NCBI GenBank assembly: GCA_900557035.1
Contig: USRA01000032.1
Span: 1-24,146, forward strand
Reading direction: 5' to 3'
Origin: an uncultured Prevotella sp.
Lineage (GTDB): Bacteria; Bacteroidota; Bacteroidia; Bacteroidales; Bacteroidaceae
Length of the DNA stretch: 24,146 bases
The notes under the pieces were generated by a model. It had not been told where the DNA came from, ran no database searches, and was given only the letters and a program-made list of their open reading frames with translations. Position numbers and translations under genes: made by a program. This document shows positions 7,518 to 14,999 of the stretch, one piece after another; positions within the stretch are counted from its first letter, which is position 1, and each line of letters begins with the position of its first letter.

Positions 7518-10500
7518 TCAACTTTCCGTCGCTTTTCTTTCCAAATATCCTCCCTTGCCTCTTACATATTCTATTAATTCGCTAAAAATCTGATTATTGC
7601 GCAGTATCTCCGGGTTGCCGGTCATAATCATCTGTTTCCTGGCTCGGGTAATGGCGACATTCAGCTTGCGGTCGATGATGGCTCCGTCTTCCACAAAGCT
7701 GTTGCCGGCAAGAAAATCGAGCTGCCAGATGTTCTGGATGGTGAAACTGTAGATGATGACATCACGCTGACTGCCCTGGTATCGCTCCACGGTATCGATG
7801 CTGATCTTTTCCAGTTCCGGGATGCCCAGCTTTTCGATGCCTTTGCGCACCATGGCTATCTGGTTGCGATAGGGTACGATGACGCCCACCGTCTTCTGGG
7901 CATCAAACCTGTCGCCGTAGAAACGGTGGATGCGGCGAAGCATATCCACTACGATTTCTGCCTCGTTGGCATTGATTTTGTCCGACACATTCGGTTCCTT
8001 GCAGAATCTGGAAGGGAGGAAGATCATGCGGTGTTCCTTCAGCAGGTCATCGAGTGAATCTTCTGATGGGAGGGTGTACGACAGTTCCGGCTCCAACTGA
8101 TGCGGACAAGGTACGGGCTCCAGCTGCTCCCGGCGATAGAACATTCGGTTAGGGAACTCGGCAATTTCCGGGTGCATTCTTCCCTGGCGGCGCAGGATGC
8201 CGATAAATTCGGTGCGCTCCTCGTGGTCTTCCCATCTGATCAGGCGCTCGAAGAGGGAGTTGCGGCAGTTGGTGAGGCAGATGTCCTGCAGGATACTCAT
8301 ATCGATGACACCCTCTTTCTGACTGTCGTTGATGGTAGGAATGCCCGAATCCTTCTCGCTCTGCTGCACGACGGCTGGCAACTGCTTGTAGTCGCCGATG
8401 AGGATGAACTTATCTACAGCCGATAGCAGACCGATGAGATTGGGCTCCAGTATCTGGCTCGACTCATCGATGATGGCAAGCTTGAAGTGCTTCAGCGTAA
8501 AGATGAAGGGTTTGGAGGTCATCATCGAAGTGGTGCCCACAATCACGCGCGTACCTATTATATATTGCTTGATGGCTTCCAGCTTCGGACAGTCGCTGAT
8601 AGCTTTCTCTATCAGATAAGGGCGGAATCGCTCATCGCAGGAATACTCGCTGCCGAGGCGAAGGAATGGGATGCCGGAATCTACCAGCATCTCGCAGATT
8701 TCATCCACGGCACGGTTGGTATAGCTCATCAGCAGGATAGAGGAAGCTGGCTGATGCGCCGGCTTGCCTCCTGCGGCGATGCTTTCTGCTGTAGGTATTC
8801 CCGTTCCGTCGTTCAGCGCTTCTTCCACCATGAACTTCAGGGCACGACTGGTCTTTCCTGTTCCTGGAGGCCCCACGAGCAGGAAGTAATCCTGTGCCTG
8901 CTTGGCACGGAGAATGATGTCGTCCAGTACATCGTCATAATGTCTGGTCAATTCCAGCGAGGTGTCTCTCTCTGGAACACGCTGCCCCAGAAGAAGGTTG
9001 CGCTTCTCCTTTGGTGCACAAATAAACTGATGCAGGTTGCGGATGCTGCCTCCCGTAGAGGCATCGCTTGTTCCGTGTTCGATGGCATACGGCAGGTTCA
9101 TCTCAAAGATGTCGGCGTTCTGCTGTCCATCGGTCAGGTGAACCACGATTTCATCGGAGTGAATCTCCTGCAGTACACCTTTATATAATATAGCCTTTCT
9201 TACATCCGGTTCTTCCTTCAGCTTGTAGGTATAGAGATACACCATATCGCCGATGCGGAAGTTGGGCAGGAAGTCCTTGCCCTGGTCGGGTACGCTCAGG
9301 GTGATGGTGTCATATCCGCTTCCGGCGCAGCTCTGTTCCTTTCGGATGATGTGCAGGTCGGTATAGATATTTCCGGCATCCTTCTTCTCGGTGAGTGGCA
9401 TGGTCCAGAGGTCGCTGCTCGATGTGTTCGTTCCTTCCTGTGCACCCACCTTGCTGATCATCTGTTCCCGTAATACGAAGGTCATCATGCGACAGAAGTA
9501 GGCTTCCTCCAGGGGCGATAGGGTATGGAGCGGCTTGGTGATGGCTTCTATCTGTGGTTTCAGATACTTGTTGTAGAAGAAGTCCTGAGTGCCTGCCACA
9601 TTCAATACCTCGGGGGTAAACTCGTTTAGCGCATGTTCGAAACCCTCCTTGGCTATCTCGAAGGAGGCGGCTACCAGCTGGTTGCGGTATTGGATGGCTT
9701 CCTTGAAGAGCTTCTGGTAGTAGGCTACCACCATCAGTCCGTCCTGTGGACGGTATTTGGAGTAGAGCAATCGGATGTTCACGCGGTCGTTGCTCAACTT
9801 GAAGTTGTGCTGCAATACACCATAGTAGAGCAGGAGCTGCACATAGTGAGGCTCCAACTGATAACTGTGATAACCTGGATCCACCTGATGGTTTTCGATA
9901 TTCATGTTGCGTCCCGATTTCTGTTCCACCAGCAGCTTGCAGTCGGTGGTCATCAAATCTACACGTCCCTGAATGCCGAGGGCTTCGCAGACGAACGAAG
10001 GTTCCAGGATAGCTTTCTTCCGGTCGTAAAGACTTTCGCCACGGAAGGCTGACATCTGTGCCTGAGATGCGGTGCGGGGAAAGAGGATATCCACAACCTG
10101 CTGCAGATTGAAAGCCTGCAGGCTGGCATCGGTATAGAACTTCTTGGGGTCAAACCAGGGACAGGTGCAGAATTCCAGGGCTTTCTCCCGGAAGTTTGTC
10201 TTCACCGTCTCGTTCATCTGGTATTTGCCGTGGCTGTTGATGATGTCATCCAGCGCAGCTCCGGCAAAGTTACCCAGCAGGGTAGCCTGGGTGTTGGCTC
10301 TGGGCTTCATCAGGTTGAGAAGATAGAGCAGGGGATGATGACCGAAAGCCGTAAAACAGGTGGCGATGCTACTGATATCTACCAGATAATCCGGTTCCAC
10401 CACGATGAGGCGGGGAGTGATGATGGGCTGCTTCACCTGACAGTCGAGCAGGTTGAGCTGCATCCCTTCCTTCAGGATATCCCAGAGATAGGTATGGTCG

Positions 10501-11024
10501 ATATGATTCTCCTCATCCTTCAACTGCACGAGATATTCCTCCTCATCGGCATCCTGGTCGATGTCCACACGGATGAAATCTCCGTCCCAGTTCTTCACGA
10601 TGCATCGGATACGGCGGTTGTTGATTTCCAGTCCCTTCTGATAAGGTCGGGGAGTATGCGGAATGAGTACGTTGAGTTCGTGGGGAACATCCACTCCGAA
10701 TACTGCGGAGATGAAGAGGGCGAGGGCACGTGCATCGTATTTCAGGTCTTCGCCCGAAAGCGGTTTCTGCGAGTTGCTGTGTCGGCGCATGGTCTGGATG
10801 GCAATCTTGTCTGCCACCTTGATACCGCGTGCCTTGCATAGATAGTCCACCTGGGAGAAAAGGTTACCGAAAGCCTGTCTGGTATCCTTCACTCCTTCGT
10901 GGCAGCAGAGGATGAGGGTATCATGCATCATCTTGTTGCGAGTCTGCGGTTCCAGTTCTGGGAGCATCAGGAGTTCCCTTACCCTTTGGAAAAGTTCTGC
11001 GGCGCTGATATTGTTCTGATTCAT
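7518..11024 (-). CDS. Dna2-like PD-(D/E)XK nuclease - SF1B helicase
   Basis: One 1168-residue polypeptide joins an N-terminal nuclease to a C-terminal UvrD/Upf1-type (SF1) helicase. The nuclease core shows IQGRVDLMT (Asp356) and LVEQKSGR (Glu367-x-Lys369), then QLLLYYGVL (Gln396..Tyr400), the order of the RecB/Cas4/Dna2 family. Helicase motifs are Walker A GPPGTGKT (718-725), motif Ia LMSYTNRAVDEI, Walker B IIDESSQ (851-857), motif III IGDYKQLPAV, motif IV VGVIVPYRNQ, motif V DTVERYQGSQRDVI and motif VI LNVAITRARKQ. The order and the TNRAVDEI, DESSQ and ERYQGSQ wording place it with Dna2/Upf1-like SF1B enzymes, so 5'-3' polarity is inferred. Likely roles are processing of DNA flaps or ends in replication or repair; a defence role cannot be excluded. 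The Cys cluster of Fe-S Dna2/Cas4 nucleases is not seen. It is a single-gene transcription unit. Confidence 0.88.
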   Translation of the reverse strand: MNQNNISAAELFQRVRELLMLPELEPQTRNKMMHDTLILCCHEGVKDTRQAFGNLFSQVDYLCKARGIKVADKIAIQTMRRHSNSQKPLSGEDLKYDARALALFISAVFGVDVPHELNVLIPHTPRPYQKGLEINNRRIRCIVKNWDGDFIRVDIDQDADEEEYLVQLKDEENHIDHTYLWDILKEGMQLNLLDCQVKQPIITPRLIVVEPDYLVDISSIATCFTAFGHHPLLYLLNLMKPRANTQATLLGNFAGAALDDIINSHGKYQMNETVKTNFREKALEFCTCPWFDPKKFYTDASLQAFNLQQVVDILFPRTASQAQMSAFRGESLYDRKKAILEPSFVCEALGIQGRVDLMTTDCKLLVEQKSGRNMNIENHQVDPGYHSYQLEPHYVQLLLYYGVLQHNFKLSNDRVNIRLLYSKYRPQDGLMVVAYYQKLFKEAIQYRNQLVAASFEIAKEGFEHALNEFTPEVLNVAGTQDFFYNKYLKPQIEAITKPLHTLSPLEEAYFCRMMTFVLREQMISKVGAQEGTNTSSSDLWTMPLTEKKDAGNIYTDLHIIRKEQSCAGSGYDTITLSVPDQGKDFLPNFRIGDMVYLYTYKLKEEPDVRKAILYKGVLQEIHSDEIVVHLTDGQQNADIFEMNLPYAIEHGTSDASTGGSIRNLHQFICAPKEKRNLLLGQRVPERDTSLELTRHYDDVLDDIILRAKQAQDYFLLVGPPGTGKTSRALKFMVEEALNDGTGIPTAESIAAGGKPAHQPASSILLMSYTNRAVDEICEMLVDSGIPFLRLGSEYSCDERFRPYLIEKAISDCPKLEAIKQYIIGTRVIVGTTSMMTSKPFIFTLKHFKLAIIDESSQILEPNLIGLLSAVDKFILIGDYKQLPAVVQQSEKDSGIPTINDSQKEGVIDMSILQDICLTNCRNSLFERLIRWEDHEERTEFIGILRRQGRMHPEIAEFPNRMFYRREQLEPVPCPHQLEPELSYTLPSEDSLDDLLKEHRMIFLPSRFCKEPNVSDKINANEAEIVVDMLRRIHRFYGDRFDAQKTVGVIVPYRNQIAMVRKGIEKLGIPELEKISIDTVERYQGSQRDVIIYSFTIQNIWQLDFLAGNSFVEDGAIIDRKLNVAITRARKQMIMTGNPEILRNNQIFSELIEYVRGKGGYLERKATES

Positions 11025-11054
11025 GAGATATTGCTAATTCTTGAAATGTAGGTA

Positions 11055-11086
11055 CAAAGATACATTAATTTATAGATAAAAGCAAG
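11055..11086 (-). promoter_or_regulatory. Predicted promoter of the nuclease-helicase gene
   Basis: On the minus strand, -7 TATCTTTG (11062-11055) is preceded by CTTG (11086-11083) at 20 nt spacing. The -33 box has one mismatch. The -7 box lies 31 bp before the ATG. Confidence 0.55.
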
Positions 11087-11144
11087 AAAATAGAGATAAA
11101 AGAAAAAAGCAGCAGGGCTTTTTCTAAAATATAGGTAAGAAATG

Positions 11145-11175
11145 CTTGCCGTATCATTTCTTTTTTGTATATTTG
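11145..11175 (+). promoter_or_regulatory. Predicted promoter of guaD
   Basis: CTTG at 11145-11148 and the full -7 match TATATTTG at 11168-11175 are 19 nt apart, 49 bp before the guaD ATG. The 200-bp gap 11025-11224 holds only this promoter and the divergent helicase promoter. Confidence 0.55.
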
Positions 11176-11224
11176 TAGCCCCCAAATGAAAAGATGGGAT
11201 ATGATTCATCTAAAAAAATAAACT

Positions 11225-11692
11225 ATGACAAAAGAAGAATTGATGCATAGAGCCATTGAGCTCTCAAAGAATAGCGTGAAGACGGGTGGCGGACCTTTCG
11301 GTGCCGTTATCGCCAAGGACGGAATCATCATCGCTGAGGCTTCCAACAGTGTAACCATCGACCTCGATCCTACGGCTCATGCCGAGGTAAACTGCATCCG
11401 CCAGGCTACCCGCAAGCTGAAGACCTTCAACCTGGAGGGTTGCGAGATCTATACTTCCTGCGAGCCTTGTCCGATGTGCCTGGGTGCTATCTATTGGGCG
11501 CATCTCGACAGAATCTATTATGCCAATGATAGAAAGGATGCGGCAAAGATAGGTTTCGACGATGAGTTTATCTACGAGGAGATAGACCGCAAGATAGAAG
11601 ACCGCCACAAGCCGATGATTGCCCTGATGCGCGATGAGGCGCTGGGCGCTTTCCGCATGTGGGAGGAAAATACAGAAAAAACGGAGTATTAA
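11225..11692 (+). CDS. guaD: Guanine deaminase
   Basis: Guanine deaminase turns guanine into xanthine and ammonia. The protein belongs to the small zinc cytidine-deaminase-like fold type of Bacillus subtilis GuaD, not the large amidohydrolase type. At 155 residues it matches that family. Seen are GGPFGAVIAKDG (22-33), the zinc and catalytic motif HAE (52-54), and SCEPCPMCLGAIYWA with zinc Cys82 and Cys85. Also present are GFDDEFIY (110-117) and a C-terminus ending EY, as in domain-swapped GuaD. The GFDD..FIY..ID segment and C-terminus argue against tRNA adenosine deaminase TadA, which shares the HAE and PCxxC motifs. A purine permease and xpt lie nearby, which supports the purine role. Confidence 0.9.
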   Translation: MTKEELMHRAIELSKNSVKTGGGPFGAVIAKDGIIIAEASNSVTIDLDPTAHAEVNCIRQATRKLKTFNLEGCEIYTSCEPCPMCLGAIYWAHLDRIYYANDRKDAAKIGFDDEFIYEEIDRKIEDRHKPMIALMRDEALGAFRMWEENTEKTEY

Positions 11693-11706
11693 CACTCCGT
11701 TTTTTT
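11676..11706 (+). terminator. Terminator overlapping the end of guaD
   Basis: ACGGAGT (11681-11687) pairs with ACTCCGT (11694-11700), followed by six T and preceded by six A. The left arm and the loop include the last codons and the stop codon of guaD. Confidence 0.85.
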
Positions 11707-11758
11707 ATTGTTCAACGAATTATTCTACTAAAAGAACCGATTTCTCGGATTTTCTTTG

Positions 11759-11792
11759 TAATTTTGCCGCCAAATTCAGGAAGCCCTGAATT
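11759..11792 (+). promoter_or_regulatory. Predicted -7 box and 5' hairpin of the permease leader
   Basis: TAATTTTG at 11759-11766 fully matches the -7 consensus; no convincing -33 box is seen. A perfect 8-bp hairpin follows (AATTCAGG 11773-11780, CCTGAATT 11785-11792, loop AAGC). It would lie at or near the 5' end of the mRNA and could stabilise it. Confidence 0.45.
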
Positions 11793-11799
11793 ATGGAAG

Positions 11800-11888
11800 A
11801 TGGAAATTCTCTGATGATAAGAAATTCATTATAAGGAATTCTCTGATTATATGGAAATTCTCTGATTATATGGAAATTCTCTAATTAT
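11800..11888 (+). repeat. 19-bp leader repeats carrying three identical mini-ORFs
   Basis: Units at 11851-11869 and 11870-11888 are 19-bp direct repeats differing at one base. A related unit is at 11831-11850 and another starts at 11800. Three units contain ATG GAA ATT CTC followed by a stop (11800-11814 and 11851-11865 with TGA, 11870-11884 with TAA), each encoding Met-Glu-Ile-Leu. The array fills the leader just before the permease ATG at 11899. It could be a regulatory leader, a protein-binding array or slippage-prone repeat. Confidence 0.7.
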
Positions 11889-11898
11889 TATAACGACA

Positions 11899-13206
11899 AT
11901 GGAACAGCCAATAGAAAATCTCTACAAGCTTGACGGTAGAGTGCCCGTCGGTAAAGCACTCCCATTTGGTCTTCAGCATGTCTTGGCGATGTTCGTCAGC
12001 AACATTGCTCCAATTATGATTCTTGCCGGTGCGATTGGATTGGATAGTTCGGTGAGCGCCGTGCTCATCCAGAACTGTATGGTCATCGCCGGTATCGGTA
12101 CTTTGATACAGCTCTATCCTGTATGGCGCATCGGTTCCCGTCTGCCTATCGTGATGGGTATTTCCTTCACCTTCCTTTCGCTTGCCATCGCCATTGCCGG
12201 TGCTCATGGCATGGGTACCCTGGTGGGAGCGGTTATCGTCGGCGGTCTGGTAGAAGGTACACTCGGTCTCTTTGCCAAGTACTGGATCAAGCTCATTCCG
12301 CCTGTAGTGGCAGCAACCGTAGTAACAGCCATCGGTTTTTCGCTGCTTCCAGTAGGTGCGAACTCTTTTGCCGGTGGTCAGGGTGCTGCCGACTTCGGAA
12401 GCATGAACAATTGGGTTGTGGGTTCAGTAACCTTGCTCGCATGTCTCCTCTGCCAGATTTTTGCCAAGGGATTCCTCCGCTCTCTGTCGGTATTGGTTGG
12501 TCTGCTGGTAGGTTATGTCTTGGCGCTCTTTATGGGAATGATAGATTTTAGCGGACTTTCTGGTCTTTCTATCATTGCCTTGCCAAAGTTGTTGCCATTC
12601 ACTCCTGAATTCAATATCGGTGCCATCCTCTCGGTGGTAGCAGTTTATCTGGTTTCTGCCACAGAGACCATCGGTGATACTTCTGCGCTCTGCAACAGTG
12701 CCTTGAAGCGCGATCCTAATACCAAGGAGATGGGTGCTGCCGTATGCTGTGATGGTTTTGTCAGCTCCGTATCGGGTCTCTTCGGATGTACTCCTATCAC
12801 TTCCTTCAGCCAGAATGTAGGTTTGGCAGCCATGTCGGGAGTTGTAAACCGCTTTACCATAGCCTTGGGTGCCATCATCATGATTATCGGTGGTGTATTC
12901 CCTGCTATCGGATATGTGCTCACCACCATTCCTCAGGCAGTATTGGGAGGCTGTACCATCATGATGTTTGGTAGCATCCTTTTTGCCGGTTTTGGTATGA
13001 TGGCTCGCACGGGTTTCTCTCAGCGCAACATGGTCATCGTGAGTCTTTCACTCAGCGTGGGTCTCGGCTTTACATCAGCAACAGGTATGTTCAATATCTT
13101 CCCTGAGATTGTACGCACCGTTTTTGCTGATAACTGTGTGGCAGTAGTCTTCCTGCTTGCCGTGATCCTGAACCTCGTATTGCCAAAGAATCTGGATAAG
13201 GCATAA
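11899..13206 (+). CDS. NCS2-family purine (xanthine-type) permease
   Basis: Members of the nucleobase:cation symporter-2 (NAT) family import uracil, xanthine or uric acid with protons across the inner membrane. The 435-residue protein is very hydrophobic, consistent with the 14-helix fold. It has the family LQHVLAMF motif with its His (about residues 26-33). The NAT signature reads SQNVGLAAMSGVVNR, and ATETIGDTSALC corresponds to the conserved TM8 segment with the substrate-binding Glu. The segment GFSLLPVGANSFAGG resembles xanthine/urate members (PbuX, XanQ, UapA) more than uracil permease UraA. guaD upstream and xpt downstream also favour xanthine. It ends only 2 bp from the convergent esterase gene, with no terminator between them. 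Confidence 0.9.
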   Translation: MEQPIENLYKLDGRVPVGKALPFGLQHVLAMFVSNIAPIMILAGAIGLDSSVSAVLIQNCMVIAGIGTLIQLYPVWRIGSRLPIVMGISFTFLSLAIAIAGAHGMGTLVGAVIVGGLVEGTLGLFAKYWIKLIPPVVAATVVTAIGFSLLPVGANSFAGGQGAADFGSMNNWVVGSVTLLACLLCQIFAKGFLRSLSVLVGLLVGYVLALFMGMIDFSGLSGLSIIALPKLLPFTPEFNIGAILSVVAVYLVSATETIGDTSALCNSALKRDPNTKEMGAAVCCDGFVSSVSGLFGCTPITSFSQNVGLAAMSGVVNRFTIALGAIIMIIGGVFPAIGYVLTTIPQAVLGGCTIMMFGSILFAGFGMMARTGFSQRNMVIVSLSLSVGLGFTSATGMFNIFPEIVRTVFADNCVAVVFLLAVILNLVLPKNLDKA

Positions 13207-13208
13207 GA

Positions 13209-14195
13209 TTACTGTCCACCCAGTCTTTCGAAGAAGGTGATGATTTCTTCGAAGGTCTTGAATTCATCACTGCCATATTCTATGGTTGTACCCATGAAAC
13301 CGTCGCATGGGCGAGGGTCGATGAAGTAATCGCCGTAGAGCAGGTTCTTCTGATTGCAGAAGATGATGTGGTTGTAGGTTGGGGTAGAGAGATATTCCTC
13401 TACCCAGGTCTGCACCTTCGCCATATATTCATGGTCGTTGGTTGGCGCTGGGGCTACGATATATACGTTGTAATGCTCTATCAGCATCTCGTAAGCCTTG
13501 TGCATTGAACTGGTTGCCTTCATGTAACTGTCGTGCAGGGCATCAAAGTCGATATATACGATAGGGCGCTCCTTGCCGTTCTGCTTGTCGTCAATCCATC
13601 GGATTACCGGACAGAGATAGTGGAATGCCACCTTGTCGATGAGTCGGTGCTCGCCATGGAAGTGGATGGCCTGTGGATAGTGCTCATGGAAGAGGTCGAA
13701 GGTATGTACCACCGGATCTTCATCGCCGAAGAGGCCATATACCCGCTCCTGTTCCTCGGGAGTGATATCCTGGAAGCATCGCTCGGTGAAGTCGCGGTAT
13801 TCCTTGATAAGACCTTTGGTAACCATCAGCTCATTCACTCCATCCTTTCTCGGGTTCTGGAATTCCTGCTTGCCGGTCATGCTGCTCATCGTGTTGCCCA
13901 TCTCGAAGGCTGGGTTTACGAGGATGCGGTCGAATCCTTTCAGCAGCTCGGTGTACATTCCGCCCATCGAAGTACCGATGATGAGGTCGGGTTGCTCAGT
14001 CTCTGCCATCTTCTGCAGCATCTCTATGGCTTCTTCCGGATGAACCGGGATGTCTTCAGCCACGAGAATGGCGTTAGGCATCAGTTCCTGCAACATCTTC
14101 ACGGTGCCGCTCTGAGCAGAAGAGAGGAAACCGTGCACATACATGATTTTCTTGCCCGACATCAGGTCGGGGAATTGCTTGATATATGGATTCAT
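13209..14195 (-). CDS. YqiA-like alpha/beta hydrolase fused to a 5'-nucleotidase-like (HAD) domain
   Basis: Residues 1-200 look like the YqiA/UPF0227 esterase group. They show MYVHGFLSSAQSGT (oxyanion loop), the nucleophile elbow GTSMGG with Ser76, GLFGDEDPVV with Asp158 or Asp160, and FHGEHRLI with His180 or His183. Residues 210-328 look like the HAD-fold 5'(3')-deoxyribonucleotidase (NT5C) type: IVYIDFDALHD (Asp216, Asp218), LIEHYNVYIVAPAP, and IIFCNQKNLLYGDYFIDPRP, which resembles the NT5C block ending in a DYLIDD-type motif. The Thr/Ser of motif II is replaced and the second Asp of motif IV is Pro, so the second domain may bind rather than hydrolyse. Molecular function is not known. It is divergent from xpt (169 bp between starts) and convergent with the permease. 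Confidence 0.75.
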   Translation of the reverse strand: MNPYIKQFPDLMSGKKIMYVHGFLSSAQSGTVKMLQELMPNAILVAEDIPVHPEEAIEMLQKMAETEQPDLIIGTSMGGMYTELLKGFDRILVNPAFEMGNTMSSMTGKQEFQNPRKDGVNELMVTKGLIKEYRDFTERCFQDITPEEQERVYGLFGDEDPVVHTFDLFHEHYPQAIHFHGEHRLIDKVAFHYLCPVIRWIDDKQNGKERPIVYIDFDALHDSYMKATSSMHKAYEMLIEHYNVYIVAPAPTNDHEYMAKVQTWVEEYLSTPTYNHIIFCNQKNLLYGDYFIDPRPCDGFMGTTIEYGSDEFKTFEEIITFFERLGGQ

Positions 14196-14256
14196 ATTCT
14201 TATAATTTTTATTGGGGGTAACTCCTTAACTTCTTTCACCCCCAGTTATTTTGCTG

Positions 14257-14287
14257 CAAAATTACGGTAAATTGCAGACAAAACAAA
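14257..14287 (-). promoter_or_regulatory. Predicted promoter of the esterase-fusion gene
   Basis: On the minus strand, -33 TTTG (14287-14284) and -7 TAATTTTG (14264-14257) are 19 nt apart, 61 bp before the ATG. A second TAATTTTG lies at 14291-14284. Confidence 0.6.
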
Positions 14288-14327
14288 ATTATTGGGCGAT
14301 AAACTTTCTTGTTTGCGAAAAAAGTAG

Positions 14328-14335
14328 TAATTTTG
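14328..14335 (+). promoter_or_regulatory. Predicted -7 box of xpt
   Basis: TAATTTTG is a full -7 match ending 29 bp before the chosen xpt ATG. The -33 region has only TTTC at 14305-14308 with 19-nt spacing. No purine riboswitch fold is visible in the roughly 25-nt leader. Confidence 0.5.
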
Positions 14336-14364
14336 CATCCAATAACCAAAAAGTTCAAGTCATA

Positions 14365-14931
14365 ATGGATTTACTGAAAGAAAGAATTATGCAGGAGGGC
14401 CGCTGCTTTCCTGGTGGAATCTTAAAAGTAGATAGCTTCGTAAATCATCAGATGGACCCAATCCTGATGATGGACCTGGCTAAGGAATTCGTGCGCCTTT
14501 TCAAGGACATCAAGTACAACAAGATTGTTACTATTGAGGCTTCGGGCATCGCTCCTGCCATCATGGTGGGTTACCTGACCAATCTTCCTGTTGTCTTCGT
14601 CAAGAAAAAGCAGCCTAAGACGATGGAGGGTATGATTACCTCTGTGGTTCACTCTTTTACCAAGGATCGTGACTATACGGTTTGTGTGAGCAACAGCTAT
14701 CTGACTCCTGAGGACCACGTGATTTTCATCGACGACTTCCTCGCCAATGGTAACGCATCCAAGGGTGTGATGGATCTCTGCGAGAAGGCTGGTGCCAAGA
14801 TCGAGGCGATGGGCTTCATCATCGAGAAGGCTTTCCAGCATGGTGGTGACTTCCTGCGCAAGGAGGGAATCCGTTATGAGGCGCTCGCTACTGTAGAGAG
14901 CCTGGAAGATTGCAAGATTATCCTGAAATAA
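14365..14931 (+). CDS. xpt: Xanthine phosphoribosyltransferase
   Basis: Xpt joins xanthine to PRPP to give XMP, the salvage route toward GMP. The protein from ATG 14365 ([12 protein letters not shown]) has 188 residues, the normal family length. It aligns by eye along its whole length with Bacillus subtilis Xpt: [47 protein letters not shown], the PRPP-binding loop [14 protein letters not shown] and [13 protein letters not shown]. The open frame extends upstream to 14251, but that part contains the -7 box and is not similar to Xpt, so the later start is preferred. guaD supplies xanthine inside the cell, and the permease may import it. A strong hairpin follows the stop. Confidence 0.95.
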   Translation: MDLLKERIMQEGRCFPGGILKVDSFVNHQMDPILMMDLAKEFVRLFKDIKYNKIVTIEASGIAPAIMVGYLTNLPVVFVKKKQPKTMEGMITSVVHSFTKDRDYTVCVSNSYLTPEDHVIFIDDFLANGNASKGVMDLCEKAGAKIEAMGFIIEKAFQHGGDFLRKEGIRYEALATVESLEDCKIILK

Positions 14932-14951
14932 TACACCTATTTTATATATAA

Positions 14952-14983
14952 CAAAAGCCGCCCACATGACAAGGCGGCTTTTG
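14952..14983. terminator. Bidirectional terminator between xpt and the SGNH gene
   Basis: AAAAGCCGCC (14953-14962) pairs perfectly with GGCGGCTTTT (14973-14982), loop about 10 nt, with outer C-G and T-rich flanks. It lies between the convergent stops at 14931 and 15000. Confidence 0.9.
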
Positions 14984-14999
14984 CTGTTTTTTATATCTG

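Noticed and set aside
8487..10841. Long plus-strand open frames (for example 8487-9188 and 10230-10841)
   Set aside because: They lie inside the helicase gene in antisense and show no recognisable motifs; they reflect the GC-rich codon use of the real gene.
11021..11209. 62-codon minus-strand open frame upstream of the helicase
   Set aside because: It spans the predicted helicase promoter, overlaps the helicase start by 4 bp, and its residues look like translated A/T-rich spacer.
11831..11888. CRISPR-like array in the permease leader
   Set aside because: Units are 19 bp and directly adjacent, with no spacers and no cas genes in the window.
14251..14364. Upstream extension of xpt to 14251
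   Set aside because: It spans the predicted -7 box and gives 38 residues unlike any Xpt; ATG 14365 fits the family start.
14196..14364. Purine riboswitch before xpt, or before the permease at 11767-11898
   Set aside because: The xpt leader is too short, and neither leader shows the three-stem purine aptamer with its conserved loop bases.
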